Below are positions 30,722 to 44,064 of a stretch of 64,000 nucleotides of DNA, one piece after another. The notes under the pieces were generated by a model, which searched no databases, had not been told where the DNA came from, and worked only from the letters and a program-made list of their open reading frames with translations. The position numbers and the translations under genes were made by a program. The stretch comes from Cellulosimicrobium cellulans (GTDB lineage: Bacteria > Actinomycetota > Actinomycetes > Actinomycetales > Cellulomonadaceae): the NCBI RefSeq assembly GCF_006539945.1, contig NZ_BJNZ01000003.1:62001-126000 (forward strand), in the 5' to 3' direction. Position 1 is the stretch's first letter; every line of letters begins with the position of its first letter.

Positions 30722-31977
30722 CCGCCTCAGTGAACACAGCGACCACCCAGGTCTCCGCCACCGCACCGCCCGCCGACCGGGCCCTGATCGTCCTCGAGGA
30801 CGGCACCGTGCAGACCGGGCGCGCCTACGGCGCGCGCGGTACCACGGTCGGCGAGATCGTCTTCAACACCGGCATGACCGGCTACCAGGAGACGCTCACC
30901 GACCCGTCCTACCACCGCCAGATCGTCGTCATGACGGCCCCCCACATCGGGAACACGGGCGTCAACGACGAGGACCCCGAGTCCGGCAAGATCTGGGTCG
31001 CCGGGTACGTCGTGCGTGACGCCGCCCGCCGCGCGTCGAGCTGGCGCGCGCAGCGCACCCTGGACGAGGAGCTCGCCGCGCAGGGCGTCGTCGGCATCAG
31101 CGACGTCGACACGCGCGCCCTCACGCGCCACCTGCGCGAGCTCGGCGTCATGCGCGCCGGCATCTTCTCCGGCGACGCGCTCGTGCGCGACGGCTACCCC
31201 CGCACGGTCGAGGACCTCGTCGCGGAGGTCAAGGCGGCGCCCGCGATGGCCGGCGCCGACCTCGCGCGCGAGGTGAGCACCGACGAGGCGTACGTGGTCG
31301 AGCCCTTCGAGGGCACGACGCCCGACGGCGAGCCCGTCGCGACCGTCGTCGCCGTCGACCTCGGCATCAAGTCCATGACGCCGCAGCGCCTCGCCCAGCG
31401 CGGCGTGCGCGTGCACGTGGTCCCCGCCGCGTCGACGATCGAGGACATCGAGGCTCTCGCGCCCGACGGCGTGTTCTTCTCCAACGGCCCGGGCGACCCC
31501 GGGGCGGCGACGCACGAGGTCGAGCTGCTGCGGGGGGTCCTGGACCGCGGCACCCCGTTCTTCGGCATCTGCTTCGGCAACCAGATCCTCGGGCGCGCCC
31601 TCGGGTACGGCACGTACAAGCTCGCGTACGGCCACCGCGGCATCAACCAGCCCGTCATGGACCGCCGCACCCGCAAGGTCGAGGTGACCGCGCACAACCA
31701 CGGGTTCGCGGTCGACGCGCCGCTCGACGGCGAGTCCGTCGCCCCGCACGACGGCGGCCGCTACGGGCGCGTCGTCGTGTCCCACGTCGGGCTCAACGAC
31801 CAGGTGGTCGAGGGGCTCGAGTGCCTCGACCTGCCCGCCTTCTCCGTCCAGTACCACCCCGAGGCCGCGGCCGGCCCCCACGACGCCGCGTACCTCTTCG
31901 ACCGCTTCGTCGAGCTCATGGCGTCCCGACGCGCCGAGAGCTCCGCAGCCGCCGACCAGAACACCAAGGAGAGCTGA
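30718..31977 (+). CDS. carA: Carbamoyl-phosphate synthase small subunit
   Basis: A 419-residue glutamine amidotransferase subunit delivering ammonia to CarB. The N-terminal domain has [18 protein letters not shown]; the class I glutaminase has the nucleophile Cys in [14 protein letters not shown] and the His/Glu of [15 protein letters not shown], with Asn where E. coli has His, is usual in actinobacteria. The GTG at 30718 is preceded by GACGAGGAAG. Two nucleotides separate its stop from carB. Confidence 0.96.
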   Translation: MTASVNTATTQVSATAPPADRALIVLEDGTVQTGRAYGARGTTVGEIVFNTGMTGYQETLTDPSYHRQIVVMTAPHIGNTGVNDEDPESGKIWVAGYVVRDAARRASSWRAQRTLDEELAAQGVVGISDVDTRALTRHLRELGVMRAGIFSGDALVRDGYPRTVEDLVAEVKAAPAMAGADLAREVSTDEAYVVEPFEGTTPDGEPVATVVAVDLGIKSMTPQRLAQRGVRVHVVPAASTIEDIEALAPDGVFFSNGPGDPGAATHEVELLRGVLDRGTPFFGICFGNQILGRALGYGTYKLAYGHRGINQPVMDRRTRKVEVTAHNHGFAVDAPLDGESVAPHDGGRYGRVVVSHVGLNDQVVEGLECLDLPAFSVQYHPEAAAGPHDAAYLFDRFVELMASRRAESSAAADQNTKES

Positions 31978-31979
31978 CC

Positions 31980-35344
<3,365 letters not shown>

Positions 35345-35348
<4 letters not shown>

Positions 35349-36211
35349 GCGCGGCCTTCGGCGCGCGGCTCGCCGCCGCGATGGACGACCACGGACCGCT
35401 GTGCGTCGGGATCGACCCGCACGCGAGCCTCCTCGACGCGTGGGGCCTGCCCGACGACGCCGACGGCGTCCGTGAGCTCGGCCTGCGGGTCGTCGAGGCG
35501 GTCGGGGGGCGGGTGGCCGCGGTCAAGCCGCAGGCGGCGTTCTTCGAGCGCCACGGCTCGCGCGGGGTCGCAGCCCTCGAGGACGTCATCGCCGCCGCCC
35601 GGGCGGCCGGGACGCTCGTCGTCGTCGACGCCAAGCGGGGCGACATCGGCTCCACCATGGACGCGTACGCCGAGGCGTTCCTCCGGGACGGCTCGCCGCT
35701 CGCGGGGGACGCGCTGACCGTCTCGCCGTACCTCGGCTTCGGGTCGCTCGCGCCGGCGGTCGACCTCGCCCTGTCGTCCGGCCGCGGCCTGTTCGTCCTG
35801 TGCCTCACCTCCAACAAGGAGGGGCACGAGGTGCAGCACGCGCGCACGCTCACGACCGACGGCCGGCCGGCCGGGCCGAGCGTCTCTGCGGCGATGGCCG
35901 CCCACGCGGCCGCCCTCAACCAGGGCGCCGAGCCGATGGGCTCGGTCGGCCTCGTGGTCGGGGCGACCGTCGGCGACGCCGCGGAGCGGACCGGGACGGA
36001 CCTGACCGCCGTGAACGGGCCGCTGCTCGCGCCGGGCGTGGGCGCCCAGGGCGCGGGGGAGCGGGAGCTCGCCGCCGTGTTCGGGGACGCGCGTCGCCAG
36101 GTCCTCGCGTCCTCCTCGCGCGGCGTCCTGCGCGCGGGACCGGACGTCGACGCGCTGCGCGCGGCGGCCCGGTCGGCCACGGACGAGGTCGCGCGCGCCC
36201 TGCGCGGCTGA
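35345..36211 (+). CDS. pyrF: Orotidine-5'-phosphate decarboxylase
   Basis: A 288-residue decarboxylase making UMP. The catalytic motif [11 protein letters not shown] has the Asp-Lys-Asp triad of the longer (type 2, mycobacterial/Myxococcus-like) family, preceded by [12 protein letters not shown] and [13 protein letters not shown]. The product regulates the operon through PyrR. pyrD and pyrE are not in the operon. It is the last gene and is followed by a strong terminator. Confidence 0.95.
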
Positions 36212-36227
36212 GCGTCACCCACCTGGG

Positions 36228-36263
36228 CGACGGGGCCGGCACCTGCGGGTGCCGGCCCCGTCG
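36228..36263 (+). terminator. Terminator of the pyr operon
   Basis: A perfect 15-bp stem (36228-36242 with 36249-36263) with a 6-nt loop starts 16 nt after pyrF. Confidence 0.8.
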
Positions 36264-36339
36264 TCGCGCCGACGTCAGGGGGCTGACGCCGGCGTCCCGC
36301 CGGAGCCGCCCCGCCGTCGTGCCGTGCGAGACTGCGCCC

Positions 36340-37236
36340 ATGACCTCCCACGACGCGACCTCGAGCCCCTCCGCCACGCCCGAGCGCGGTGAGGAGAGCT
36401 CCCCCGTACCCGCGCCCGCGCCCGTGGCCGGTGCGGTGCCGGGTGCGCTGGACGTGCCGGGCACCTGGAACGCGCGCGACGTCGGGGGGCGCGCGGTGCC
36501 GGTCGGTCACGACGAGCCCCTGCGCACCGGCGTCCTGCTGCGGACGGCGAGCCTGTCGCGTCTGACCCCGGCGGGCCAGGCGGCGCTCTCCGACCTGGGG
36601 GTGTCGACGGTGCTCGACCTGCGCGGGGACGACGAGCTCGAGCGCGACGGCGCGGACGCGGTGCCGGGCGGTGTCCAGGTGCTGCGCCGCGGCATGGACC
36701 CCGCGCGGGGCCTCCAGGCCGGGAGCGGCGACGGCGGGGGAGCGTCGGCCGACCCCGCGGCGCTCATCGCGGGCCTGCTGGCGGCGGACGACCCGACGGC
36801 GGTCGCGCGCCGCATGATGCACGGCGTGTACGCGACGTTCGTCCAGGACCCCGGCATCCGCGCGACGGTCGGGCGCGTGCTCGGCGAGGTCGCGTCGTCG
36901 GAGGGAGCCGCGGTCGTGCACTGCTCGGCGGGCAAGGACCGCACCGGGTGGGTGGTCGCCCTCGCCCAGTACGTCGCGGGCGTCGGGGAGGAGGACCGCC
37001 TGGCGGAGTACCTCGCGAGCCGCTCGGCCGTGGAGGGCCTCGCCGCGCTCGTGCCGCCCATCCCGGGTCTGTCCCCGGAAGCCCTGGCCCCGGTCCTCAC
37101 GGTGGAGCCGGAGTACCTCGAGGGCGCGTGGGAGCTCGCGGCCCGCGAGCACGGGAGCGTGGACGGTTACCTCGTCGCGTGCGGGGTGACCACGGCCGTG
37201 CGGGACGCGCTCGGTGCGCGCCTCGTGGCGTCCTGA
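36340..37236 (+). CDS. Tyrosine-protein phosphatase (PTPB/SIW14-like)
   Basis: A 298-residue phosphatase of the mycobacterial PtpB type. The P-loop is VHCSAGKDRTGWV with Cys and Arg of the CX5R motif and the Lys/Asp pair typical of bacterial PTPs; the N-terminal NARDVGG and LLRTASLSRLT are also characteristic. The first ~45 residues are Pro/Ala/Ser-rich and likely disordered. No signal peptide. Substrates could be phosphotyrosine proteins or phosphoinositides. GAGACT 7 nt before the ATG is a weak leaderless -10. It is transcribed alone, between the pyr operon and mihF. Confidence 0.88.
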   Translation: MTSHDATSSPSATPERGEESSPVPAPAPVAGAVPGALDVPGTWNARDVGGRAVPVGHDEPLRTGVLLRTASLSRLTPAGQAALSDLGVSTVLDLRGDDELERDGADAVPGGVQVLRRGMDPARGLQAGSGDGGGASADPAALIAGLLAADDPTAVARRMMHGVYATFVQDPGIRATVGRVLGEVASSEGAAVVHCSAGKDRTGWVVALAQYVAGVGEEDRLAEYLASRSAVEGLAALVPPIPGLSPEALAPVLTVEPEYLEGAWELAAREHGSVDGYLVACGVTTAVRDALGARLVAS

Positions 37237-37369
37237 GGGTCCTCTTCGGTCACCTCACGGCGCCCCTCGCCGCGCCGACGGCGCGCGACGCGCCCTGCCC
37301 AGTCGTTGCCCGATCGGTCGCGGCTCGCTACTTTCGAGGGGTCGGCTCCGTGCGTCGGCGCAGGTCGCC

Positions 37370-37384
37370 CGGGTGATTCACCCG
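37370..37384 (+). promoter_or_regulatory. Perfect 15-nt palindrome upstream of mihF
   Basis: CGGGTGA-T-TCACCCG lies ~75 bp before the mihF start codon in a 221-bp intergenic region. It could be an operator or a small hairpin in the leader. GATTAGGG just downstream is a possible -10 region. Confidence 0.35.
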
Positions 37385-37457
37385 ATTAGGGCTCCTCGTC
37401 GGGCACGCCGGGACGACTGTGTGGGCCCATCCGCCTGACGACGAGTAGGTGACTTGC

Positions 37458-37769
37458 GTGGCACTTCCACCCCTGACCCCAGAACAGCGCGCGGCGGCGC
37501 TCGAGAAGGCCGCAGAGGCCCGACGCGTGCGCGCCGAGGTGAAGAACAGGCTCAAGTACTCCCAGGGCTCCCTGAAGGAGGTCATCGAGCGTGGGCAGAC
37601 GGACGACATGATCGGCAAGCTCAAGGTGGTCTCGTTGCTGGAGTCCCTGCCCGGCGTGGGTAAGGTGAAGGCTCGGGCGATCATGGAGGAGATCGGGATC
37701 GCCGAGACACGTCGTGTCCGCGGCCTCGGTCCTCACCAGTCCGCGGCCCTCATCGAGAGGTTTGGCTGA
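37458..37769 (+). CDS. mihF: Actinobacterial integration host factor
   Basis: A 103-residue nucleoid-associated protein, unrelated in fold to E. coli IHF/HU. The N-terminal [31 protein letters not shown] helix and the helix-two-turns-helix [32 protein letters not shown] are near-invariant in mIHF/sIHF. It binds DNA without sequence specificity, shapes the chromosome and stimulates site-specific recombination. The GTG at 37458 gives the conserved MALPPLTP start; a GTG 9 nt upstream was rejected. gmk begins within its last codons. Confidence 0.96.
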   Translation: MALPPLTPEQRAAALEKAAEARRVRAEVKNRLKYSQGSLKEVIERGQTDDMIGKLKVVSLLESLPGVGKVKARAIMEEIGIAETRRVRGLGPHQSAALIERFG

Positions 37770-38481
37770 CATTTCCGCGCACCCGTCCGAGCCGACGCCG
37801 TCCGTCCCCGCCGAGGGGGCGACGGCGCCGGTGGTCTCACCCAGCCCCGCCCGTCTGACCGTCCTGGCCGGACCGACCGCCGTCGGGAAGGGGACGGTCT
37901 CGGCCGACATCCGCGCCCGGTACCCGGAGGTGTGGCTGTCCGTGTCGGCGACGACGCGCGACCCGCGGCCGGGCGAGGTGGACGGGGTGCACTACCTGTT
38001 CGTCGGCACGGACGAGTTCGCCCGCATGGTCGCGGAGCGCGAGCTGCTCGAGTGGGCGGTGGTGCACGGTCGCAACAGCTACGGCACGCCCCGGCGCGCG
38101 GTCGAGGAAAAGCTCGCCGCGGGCGTGCCGGCGCTCCTGGAGATCGACCTCCAGGGTGCGCGCCAGGTCCGCGCCTCGATGCCCGAGGCGCGGTTCGTGT
38201 TCCTCGCCCCGCCGAGCTGGGACGAGCTGGTGCGCCGCCTCGTGGGCCGCGGCACGGAGGACGCGGAGGAGCGCGAGCGCCGGCTCACGACGGCGCGGGT
38301 CGAGCTCGCGGCGGAGTCGGAGTTCGACCACGTCATCGTCAACGACGAGGTGCACCGCGCGACGGACGAGCTCGTGCGCGTCATGGGGCTCGAGCCCCGG
38401 CCCGTCGAGGGCGGGACGGGCGAGCCCGCGCGATCGGCGGGCCGCGCGACGTCCGGGCGCACCGAGCAGCACAGCGAGTAG
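37762..38481 (+). CDS. gmk: Guanylate kinase
   Basis: A kinase phosphorylating GMP to GDP. P-loop is [16 protein letters not shown]; the GMP-binding segment is [22 protein letters not shown], followed by [20 protein letters not shown]. The start is uncertain: TTG 37762 overlaps the mihF stop (239 aa), an in-frame ATG at 37714 lies inside mihF, and GTG 37831 with a CGAGGGGG site 11 nt upstream would give a compact 216-residue enzyme close to the usual length. The C-terminal ~25 residues are variable. The TAG stop is part of the rpoZ -10 element. Confidence 0.93.
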   Translation: MADISAHPSEPTPSVPAEGATAPVVSPSPARLTVLAGPTAVGKGTVSADIRARYPEVWLSVSATTRDPRPGEVDGVHYLFVGTDEFARMVAERELLEWAVVHGRNSYGTPRRAVEEKLAAGVPALLEIDLQGARQVRASMPEARFVFLAPPSWDELVRRLVGRGTEDAEERERRLTTARVELAAESEFDHVIVNDEVHRATDELVRVMGLEPRPVEGGTGEPARSAGRATSGRTEQHSE

Positions 38482-38658
38482 ACTGTCCTGCGGTGCCCGC
38501 GCGCGGGCCCGCTCCCCGGTGGGCCGCAGGCCCGGTCCGCGGACCCGGCGACAGCTCGGGGCCGCGCCCGCCCGGCCCCGGACGGAGCGGTCGGCGCGCC
38601 GCCGCCATCGACCAGCTGCAGCCCTCGGCTGCAGACCCTTGAACCCACGGAGCGAACT
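38479..38658 (+). promoter_or_regulatory. rpoZ promoter (TAGACT) and leader with hairpin
   Basis: TAGACT (38479-38484) overlaps the gmk stop codon. The resulting ~165-nt leader is unusually long for such a short gene and contains a perfect 8-bp stem (38616-38623 with 38627-38634, 3-nt loop) about 25 nt before the start codon. GGAGCGAA upstream of GTG is a weak ribosome-binding site. Confidence 0.4.
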
Positions 38659-38937
38659 GTGTCCGGAACCGTCGCCGCCCCCGAGGGCATCACCGACCCG
38701 CCGATCGACGACCTGCTGGAGCACGTCGACTCGAAGTACGCGCTGGTCATCTACTCGGCCAAGCGTGCGCGCCAGATCAACGCGTACTACTCGCAGCTCA
38801 GCGAGGGTCTGCTGGAGAACGTCGGGCCGCTGCTCGAGACGCGCAACCAGGAGAAGCCGCTGTCGATCGCGATGCGGGAGATCAACGCGGGCCTGCTGAC
38901 GATCGAGGCCGAGCCCGACGAGGCCGACGAGGCCTGA
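38659..38937 (+). CDS. rpoZ: RNA polymerase omega subunit
   Basis: A 92-residue subunit that wraps the beta-prime C-terminus and aids RNA polymerase assembly. Conserved regions: [31 protein letters not shown] and [14 protein letters not shown]. The acidic C-terminus (EPDEADEA) is typical. It is followed by a hairpin and coaBC, the conserved actinobacterial order. Confidence 0.96.
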   Translation: MSGTVAAPEGITDPPIDDLLEHVDSKYALVIYSAKRARQINAYYSQLSEGLLENVGPLLETRNQEKPLSIAMREINAGLLTIEAEPDEADEA

Positions 38938-38943
38938 GCCCGT

Positions 38944-38975
38944 ACGCCGCGCACCTCCGCAGGGGGGCGCGGCGT
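38944..38975 (+). terminator. Hairpin terminator after rpoZ
   Basis: A 9-bp stem (38944-38952 with 38967-38975) and 14-nt loop that can pair further (cct/agg). It lies 7 nt after the stop, upstream of the coaBC ribosome-binding site. Confidence 0.55.
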
Positions 38976-39041
38976 TCGTGCGTCCACGGCCGTCCGGGCC
39001 GGGCGGGCGCGGTGTGGAGCCGGACCGGCGGGAGGAGCGAC

Positions 39042-40328
39042 ATGCGGATCGTGCTCGGGGTGAGCGGCGGGGTCGCGGCGTACAAGGCCGTGCTGCTGCT
39101 GCGGCTGCTGCGCGAGCAGGGTCATCGGGTGCGCGTGGTGCCCACGGCGTCGGCGCTGCGGTTCGTGGGCGCGCCCACGTGGGAGGCGCTGTCGGGCGAG
39201 CCCGCGACGGACCAGGTGTTCGAGGACGTGGAGCACGTGCCGCACGTCGCGCTGGGCCAGGGCGCGGACCTCGTCGTCGTGGCGCCCGCGACCGCGGACC
39301 TGCTCGCGCGGGCGGCGTCGGGCCGGGCGGACGACCTGCTCACCTCGACGCTGCTGACCGCGCGCTGCCCGGTCGTGATGGCGCCCGCGATGCACACCGA
39401 GATGTGGGAGCACCCGGCCACGCGCGCGAACGTGGCGACGCTGCGCGAGCGCGGCGTGCACGTGATCGAGCCGGCGTCGGGCCGCCTGACGGGTGCCGAC
39501 ACGGGCCCGGGCCGCCTGCCCGAGCCGGACGAGATCGCGCGCGTCGCGCTGGCCGTCGCGCAGGGCTCCGGCGACGGTCCCGGCGTCGCGGACGCCGCTG
39601 CGGGGCGCGACCTCGCGGGCCGACGGGTGGTCGTGTCCGCGGGCGGCACGCGCGAGCCGATCGACCCGGTCCGGTTCATCGGCAACCGGTCCAGCGGGCG
39701 CCAGGGGGTCGAGCTCGCGCGGGCGGCGCGGGCGCGGGGCGCCCACGTGACGCTCGTCGCGGCGAACCTCGCCCCGGACGTCGCCGCGCTGGTGCAGGGC
39801 GCCGCCCTGGACGACGTCGTCGCGGTCGAGACGACCGCCCAGCTGCGCGAGGCCGTGCGCGCCGCGGCGGCGTCGGCGGACGTCGTCGTGATGGCCGCGG
39901 CGGTCGCGGACTTCCGCCCGGCGCACGCGCCCGGGGCGAAGATCAAGAAGGTGCCCGGCCGCGGGCCGGAGCCGATCGCGCTGGTGGAGAACCCGGACGT
40001 GCTCGCCGAGCTCGCGCACGACCGGCTGCGCGCCGGCCAGGTCGTCGTGGGGTTCGCAGCCGAGACGGGCGACGCGGACGGGTCGGTGCTCGACCACGGC
40101 CGGGCGAAGGCGCGCCGCAAGGGCGCGGACCTGCTCGTCGTGAACGCGGTGGGCGAGGGGCTCGGGTTCGGCGTCGACGCGAACGACGTGACCGTCGTCG
40201 ACGGGGCCGGCGAGGTCGTCGCGACGGCGGGCGGCACCAAGCGCGCGGTGGCGGACGCCGTGTGGGACGCCGTCGCGGGCCGGGTGGCCGCGGGGTCCCT
40301 GGGCGGCGGGGTCGCACGGGCGGAGTGA
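39042..40328 (+). CDS. coaBC: Bifunctional phosphopantothenoylcysteine decarboxylase / phosphopantothenate-cysteine ligase
   Basis: A 428-residue bifunctional CoA-pathway enzyme. The N-terminal CoaC domain is an FMN decarboxylase: GVSGGVAAYKAVLLLRLL, APATADLLARAASGRADDLL and the PAMHTEMWEHPAT motif. The C-terminal CoaB domain (from ~190) has VVSAGGTREPIDPVRFIGNRSSGRQG and MAAAVADFRP with the Lys-containing KIKK loop. ATG 39042 has GGGAGGAG 4-5 nt upstream. Confidence 0.95.
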   Translation: MRIVLGVSGGVAAYKAVLLLRLLREQGHRVRVVPTASALRFVGAPTWEALSGEPATDQVFEDVEHVPHVALGQGADLVVVAPATADLLARAASGRADDLLTSTLLTARCPVVMAPAMHTEMWEHPATRANVATLRERGVHVIEPASGRLTGADTGPGRLPEPDEIARVALAVAQGSGDGPGVADAAAGRDLAGRRVVVSAGGTREPIDPVRFIGNRSSGRQGVELARAARARGAHVTLVAANLAPDVAALVQGAALDDVVAVETTAQLREAVRAAAASADVVVMAAAVADFRPAHAPGAKIKKVPGRGPEPIALVENPDVLAELAHDRLRAGQVVVGFAAETGDADGSVLDHGRAKARRKGADLLVVNAVGEGLGFGVDANDVTVVDGAGEVVATAGGTKRAVADAVWDAVAGRVAAGSLGGGVARAE

Positions 40329-40378
40329 CCCGCGTCTCGTCTCGCCTACCGGATGCCCGCGCCCACGCCTCGGGACAG

Positions 40379-40384
40379 TAGGCT
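40379..40384 (+). promoter_or_regulatory. -10 element TAGGCT, leaderless promoter of metK
   Basis: TAGGCT ends 7 nt before the metK ATG with no ribosome-binding site between. No SAM riboswitch fits in the short space. Confidence 0.5.
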
Positions 40385-40391
40385 GTGCGGC

Positions 40392-41588
40392 ATGGCTGAT
40401 CTGCGTCTGTTCACGTCCGAGTCCGTCACCGAGGGGCACCCGGACAAGGTGTGCGACCAGATCTCCGACTCCATCCTCGACGCGCTCCTGGCGCAGGACC
40501 CGACGTCCCGCGTGGCGGTCGAGACGATGGTCACCACGGGCCTCGTGCACGTCGCGGGCGAGGTGACGACCGACGCGTACGTCGAGATCCCGCAGATCGT
40601 GCGCGACGTCGTGCGCCGCATCGGGTACACGTCCTCGGCGATCGGGTTCGACGCGGACTCGTGCGGGATCTCGGTGTCGATCGGGCAGCAGTCGCCCGAC
40701 ATCGCGCAGGGGGTCGACAAGAGCCTCGAGGAGCGCGACGACCAGAGCGACCACGACCCGCTCGACGCGCAGGGCGCGGGTGACCAGGGTCTGATGTTCG
40801 GGTACGCGAGCGACGACACCCCGAGCCTCATGCCGCTGCCGGTCTGGCTCGCGCACCGCCTCGCGGAGCGCCTCGCGCTCGTGCGCCGGGACGGGACGGT
40901 GCCGGGGCTGCGCCCGGACGGCAAGACGCAGGTCACCATCGGGTACGACGGCGACCGTGCGGTCACGCTCGACACGGTGGTCCTGTCCACGCAGCACGAC
41001 CCGGACGTGCTCCAGGACGCGCTGCACCGGCTCGTCGCGGACGACGTCGTCGCGCCGGTCCTCGAGGCCGCGGGGGTGGACCTCGACACGCGCGAGACGC
41101 GCCTGTTCGTCAACCCGACGGGGACGTTCGTCGTCGGCGGCCCGCAGGGCGACGCCGGCCTGACGGGGCGCAAGATCATCGTGGACACCTACGGCGGCAT
41201 GGCCCGTCACGGCGGCGGCGCGTTCTCCGGCAAGGACCCGTCGAAGGTGGACCGCTCTGCCGCGTACGCGACGCGCTGGGTCGCGAAGAACGTCGTCGCG
41301 GCGGGCCTCGCGCGCCGCTGCGAGGTGCAGGTCGCGTACGCGATCGGCAAGGCGCACCCCGTGGGCCTGTACGTCGAGACGTTCGGCACGGAGAAGGTGC
41401 CGGTCGAGCGCATCACGGCCGCGATCCGCGAGGTGTTCGACCTGCGTCCCGCGGCGATCATCCGCGACCTGGACCTGCTGCGCCCCATCTACGCGGCGAC
41501 GGCCGCGTACGGGCACTTCGGGCGCGAGCTGGAGCAGTTCACGTGGGAGCGCACGGACCGCGTCGCGGACCTGCAGTCCCAGGTGTGA
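40392..41588 (+). CDS. metK: S-adenosylmethionine synthetase
   Basis: A 398-residue enzyme making SAM from methionine and ATP. Signature motifs: [48 protein letters not shown], and the three-domain repeat ending [14 protein letters not shown]. The upstream in-frame ATG at 40353 would lie upstream of the -10 element and was rejected. Confidence 0.98.
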   Translation: MADLRLFTSESVTEGHPDKVCDQISDSILDALLAQDPTSRVAVETMVTTGLVHVAGEVTTDAYVEIPQIVRDVVRRIGYTSSAIGFDADSCGISVSIGQQSPDIAQGVDKSLEERDDQSDHDPLDAQGAGDQGLMFGYASDDTPSLMPLPVWLAHRLAERLALVRRDGTVPGLRPDGKTQVTIGYDGDRAVTLDTVVLSTQHDPDVLQDALHRLVADDVVAPVLEAAGVDLDTRETRLFVNPTGTFVVGGPQGDAGLTGRKIIVDTYGGMARHGGGAFSGKDPSKVDRSAAYATRWVAKNVVAAGLARRCEVQVAYAIGKAHPVGLYVETFGTEKVPVERITAAIREVFDLRPAAIIRDLDLLRPIYAATAAYGHFGRELEQFTWERTDRVADLQSQV

Positions 41589-41589
41589 G

Positions 41590-41606
41590 GAGGCCGGCCC
41601 GGCCTC
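41590..41606 (+). terminator. Short hairpin after metK
   Basis: A 6-bp stem gaggcc/ggcctc with 5-nt loop directly follows the stop codon. It is short, so moderate confidence. Confidence 0.4.
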
Positions 41607-41724
41607 GCGCGGCCGTCCTGGTCCGGCTGCTGGCCCACCAGCCGGTCCACCCGCCGGTCCTCGTGCTCGCCGAGGCGCTGTCCGCCCACCCGGTCGTGAC
41701 GGCGGCGCGTGGTTCGATGACGTC

Positions 41725-44064
41725 GTGAGCGAGCCCGAGGACACGTCGCAGGCGGTGCAGGACACCCTGCCGGGTGTCTCCGTGGCCCCCGCTCCGCGGC
41801 GTCCGGCGGCGCCGTCCCAGGAGGTCGCCGCACACCTGCCCGTCGCGAGGCTGGCGCTCGACCTGGCGCCCCCGCACCTGGACCGCGCGTTCGACTACCT
41901 CGTACCCGCGGCGATGTCCGACGACGCGCGACCCGGCGTCCGGGTCAAGGTGCGGTTCGCGGGCCGCGACGTCGACGGGTACGTCCTGGAGCGGACCGAG
42001 CGGTCCGACCACGACGGCCGCCTCCTGCCGCTGCGCCGCGTCGTCTCGCCCGAGCAGGTGCTCTCGCCCGCCGTGGCCCGGCTCGCGCGCTCGGTCGCCG
42101 ACCACTACGCGGGCACCCTGTCGGACGTGCTCCGCCTCGCCGTCCCCCCGCGGCACGCGCGCGCCGAGCAGGCGCTCGCGGCCGCCGTCGCCGCGGCACC
42201 CGAGGGCGACGCCACGGGTGGCACGCCACCGGTGGGCGACGCCGGGGCCGGCGAGCCGTACCTCGACGCGCCCGAGGCCGGAGGGTCCCCGGCAGCGTCC
42301 GGCGGGTCCGTGTGGGCCCCGTACCGCGCCGGAGCGGCGTTCCTCGCGCACGTCGCGGGCGGGGGCGCCCCGCGGGCCGTGTGGACCGCACTGCCCGGCC
42401 TCGCGCCGCCCGCCCCTCCTGACTCGGGGACAGCCTCGGTCGAGCGCGGGCGTGGCGCCGGGCGGGCGCGCCGGGGCGCGGACCCCCTGCCCGTGACGCA
42501 CTGGGCCGCCGCGGTCGCGGAGGCGGTGCGCGCCGCGCGGTCGGGCGGCCGGGGGGCGCTCGTCGTCGTGCCGGACGCGCGCGACGTGGACCAGGTGTGC
42601 GCCGCCCTGGACGCCGCGGGCCTGCCCGCGTGGGACGCGGCCACGGGCGGGGAGGTGGTGCGCCTGACCGCGGACGAGGGGCCGGCCCCCCGGTACCGCG
42701 GGTTCCTCGCCGTGCTGCACGGGCGGGCGCGCGTCGTCGTGGGGACCCGGGCGGCGGCGTTCGCCCCGGTCGCGGACCTCGGGCTCGTGGTGTGCTGGAA
42801 CGACGGCGAGGACACGCTCGCCGAGCCGCGCGCGCCCTACCCGCACGCGCGCGAGGTGCTCGCGCTGCGCAGCGACCAGGAGGGGGCCGCGTTCCTCCTC
42901 GGGTCGCACGGCCGTACGGTCGCGGCACACGCGCTCGTCGCGCGGGGCTGGGCGCACGACCTGGCCGCGCCGCGCGACGTCGTGCGGGCGCGCGCGCCCC
43001 GGGTGCGGGCACTGACGTCGGTGGAGCTCGCGGCCGAGGGCCCGGGCGCCGCGGCCCGCATCCCGACGGCGGCGTGGCGCGCGGCACGCGCCGCGCTCGA
43101 GCAGGGACCGGTGCTGGTGCAGGTGCCCCGCTCCGGGTACGTGCCCGTCGTCGCGTGCGGGCGCTGCCGCACCCCCGCGCGCTGCACCGTGTGCCACGGC
43201 CCGCTCGCGCTGTCGGGAGCGGGCGCGACCCCGCAGTGCGCGTGGTGCGGGGCGCTCGCGGGCGGCTGGTCGTGCGCGGAGTGCCACTGGACGGGCCTGC
43301 GGTCGGTGCGGGTCGGTTCGCAGCGCACGGCGGAGGAGCTGGGGCGCGCGTTCGCGGGCGTCCCCGTGCAGGTGTCGGGCGCCGCCGCGGCGGGCGGGGT
43401 GCTGGGCGCGGTGTCCTCGCGTCCGGCGCTGGTCGTCGCGACGCCGGGTGCCGAGCCCGTCGCCGAGGGCGGGTACGTGGCCGCGCTGCTGCTCGACGCC
43501 GCGGTGAGCACCGCGCACGTCGGACTGGACGTCGCGCAGGACGCGCTCGCGCGCTGGCTCGCCGCGGCAGCGCTGGTGCGTCCGGCGACGGCGGGCGGGC
43601 AGGTGCTGCTCGTCGGCGACGCCGCCCCGGCACCGACGAACGCGCTCGTGCGCTGGGACCCGGCGCTCCTCGCGGACCGCGAGCTCGACGAGCGGGCCGA
43701 GCTGTCGTTGCCGCCCGCCGTGCGGGTGGCGGCGGTGACGGGCGACCGTCCGGCGGTCGCGGCCCTGCTGGGGCGGGTCGAGCTGGCGCGGCCCGACGCC
43801 GTCCTCGGACCGGTGGAGGTGCCCGCGCCTCCGCCGCGCGGGCGTGCGCCGGGCGCCGGGACGGGCACGGGGTCGGGCGCGGGGACCGGAGACGGCGCGG
43901 GACCGGGGCTGCTGGACGCCCCGCCGGTGCGCGCCGTCGTGCGCGTGCCTGTCCGCGACGGTCGGCGGCTCGCGCGCGAGCTCGCCGCGTCGCTCGCGGT
44001 GCGCTCGGCGCGGCGCGAGCCGGGTAGCGTGCGGGTGGAGCTCGACCCGAAGGAGATCTTGTGA
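41725..44064 (+). CDS. priA: PriA-like primosomal protein, degenerate helicase
   Basis: A 779-residue protein with the PriA layout: an N-terminal 3'-DNA-binding domain (PHLDRAFDYLVPAAM), a helicase core and the cysteine-rich zinc domain. The paired zinc cysteines are intact (VACGRCRTPARCTVC and QCAWCGAL...CAEC). The ATPase is not: where Walker A (GVTGSGKTE) belongs there is WTALPGLAPPAP, and the DEAH box region reads CWNDGEDTLAE. It therefore cannot be a normal ATP-driven helicase. Helicase-degenerate PriA is known across actinobacteria, where it is thought to act as a replication-restart scaffold. GTG start; 4-nt overlap with the HAD gene. Confidence 0.88.
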   Translation: MSEPEDTSQAVQDTLPGVSVAPAPRRPAAPSQEVAAHLPVARLALDLAPPHLDRAFDYLVPAAMSDDARPGVRVKVRFAGRDVDGYVLERTERSDHDGRLLPLRRVVSPEQVLSPAVARLARSVADHYAGTLSDVLRLAVPPRHARAEQALAAAVAAAPEGDATGGTPPVGDAGAGEPYLDAPEAGGSPAASGGSVWAPYRAGAAFLAHVAGGGAPRAVWTALPGLAPPAPPDSGTASVERGRGAGRARRGADPLPVTHWAAAVAEAVRAARSGGRGALVVVPDARDVDQVCAALDAAGLPAWDAATGGEVVRLTADEGPAPRYRGFLAVLHGRARVVVGTRAAAFAPVADLGLVVCWNDGEDTLAEPRAPYPHAREVLALRSDQEGAAFLLGSHGRTVAAHALVARGWAHDLAAPRDVVRARAPRVRALTSVELAAEGPGAAARIPTAAWRAARAALEQGPVLVQVPRSGYVPVVACGRCRTPARCTVCHGPLALSGAGATPQCAWCGALAGGWSCAECHWTGLRSVRVGSQRTAEELGRAFAGVPVQVSGAAAAGGVLGAVSSRPALVVATPGAEPVAEGGYVAALLLDAAVSTAHVGLDVAQDALARWLAAAALVRPATAGGQVLLVGDAAPAPTNALVRWDPALLADRELDERAELSLPPAVRVAAVTGDRPAVAALLGRVELARPDAVLGPVEVPAPPPRGRAPGAGTGTGSGAGTGDGAGPGLLDAPPVRAVVRVPVRDGRRLARELAASLAVRSARREPGSVRVELDPKEIL

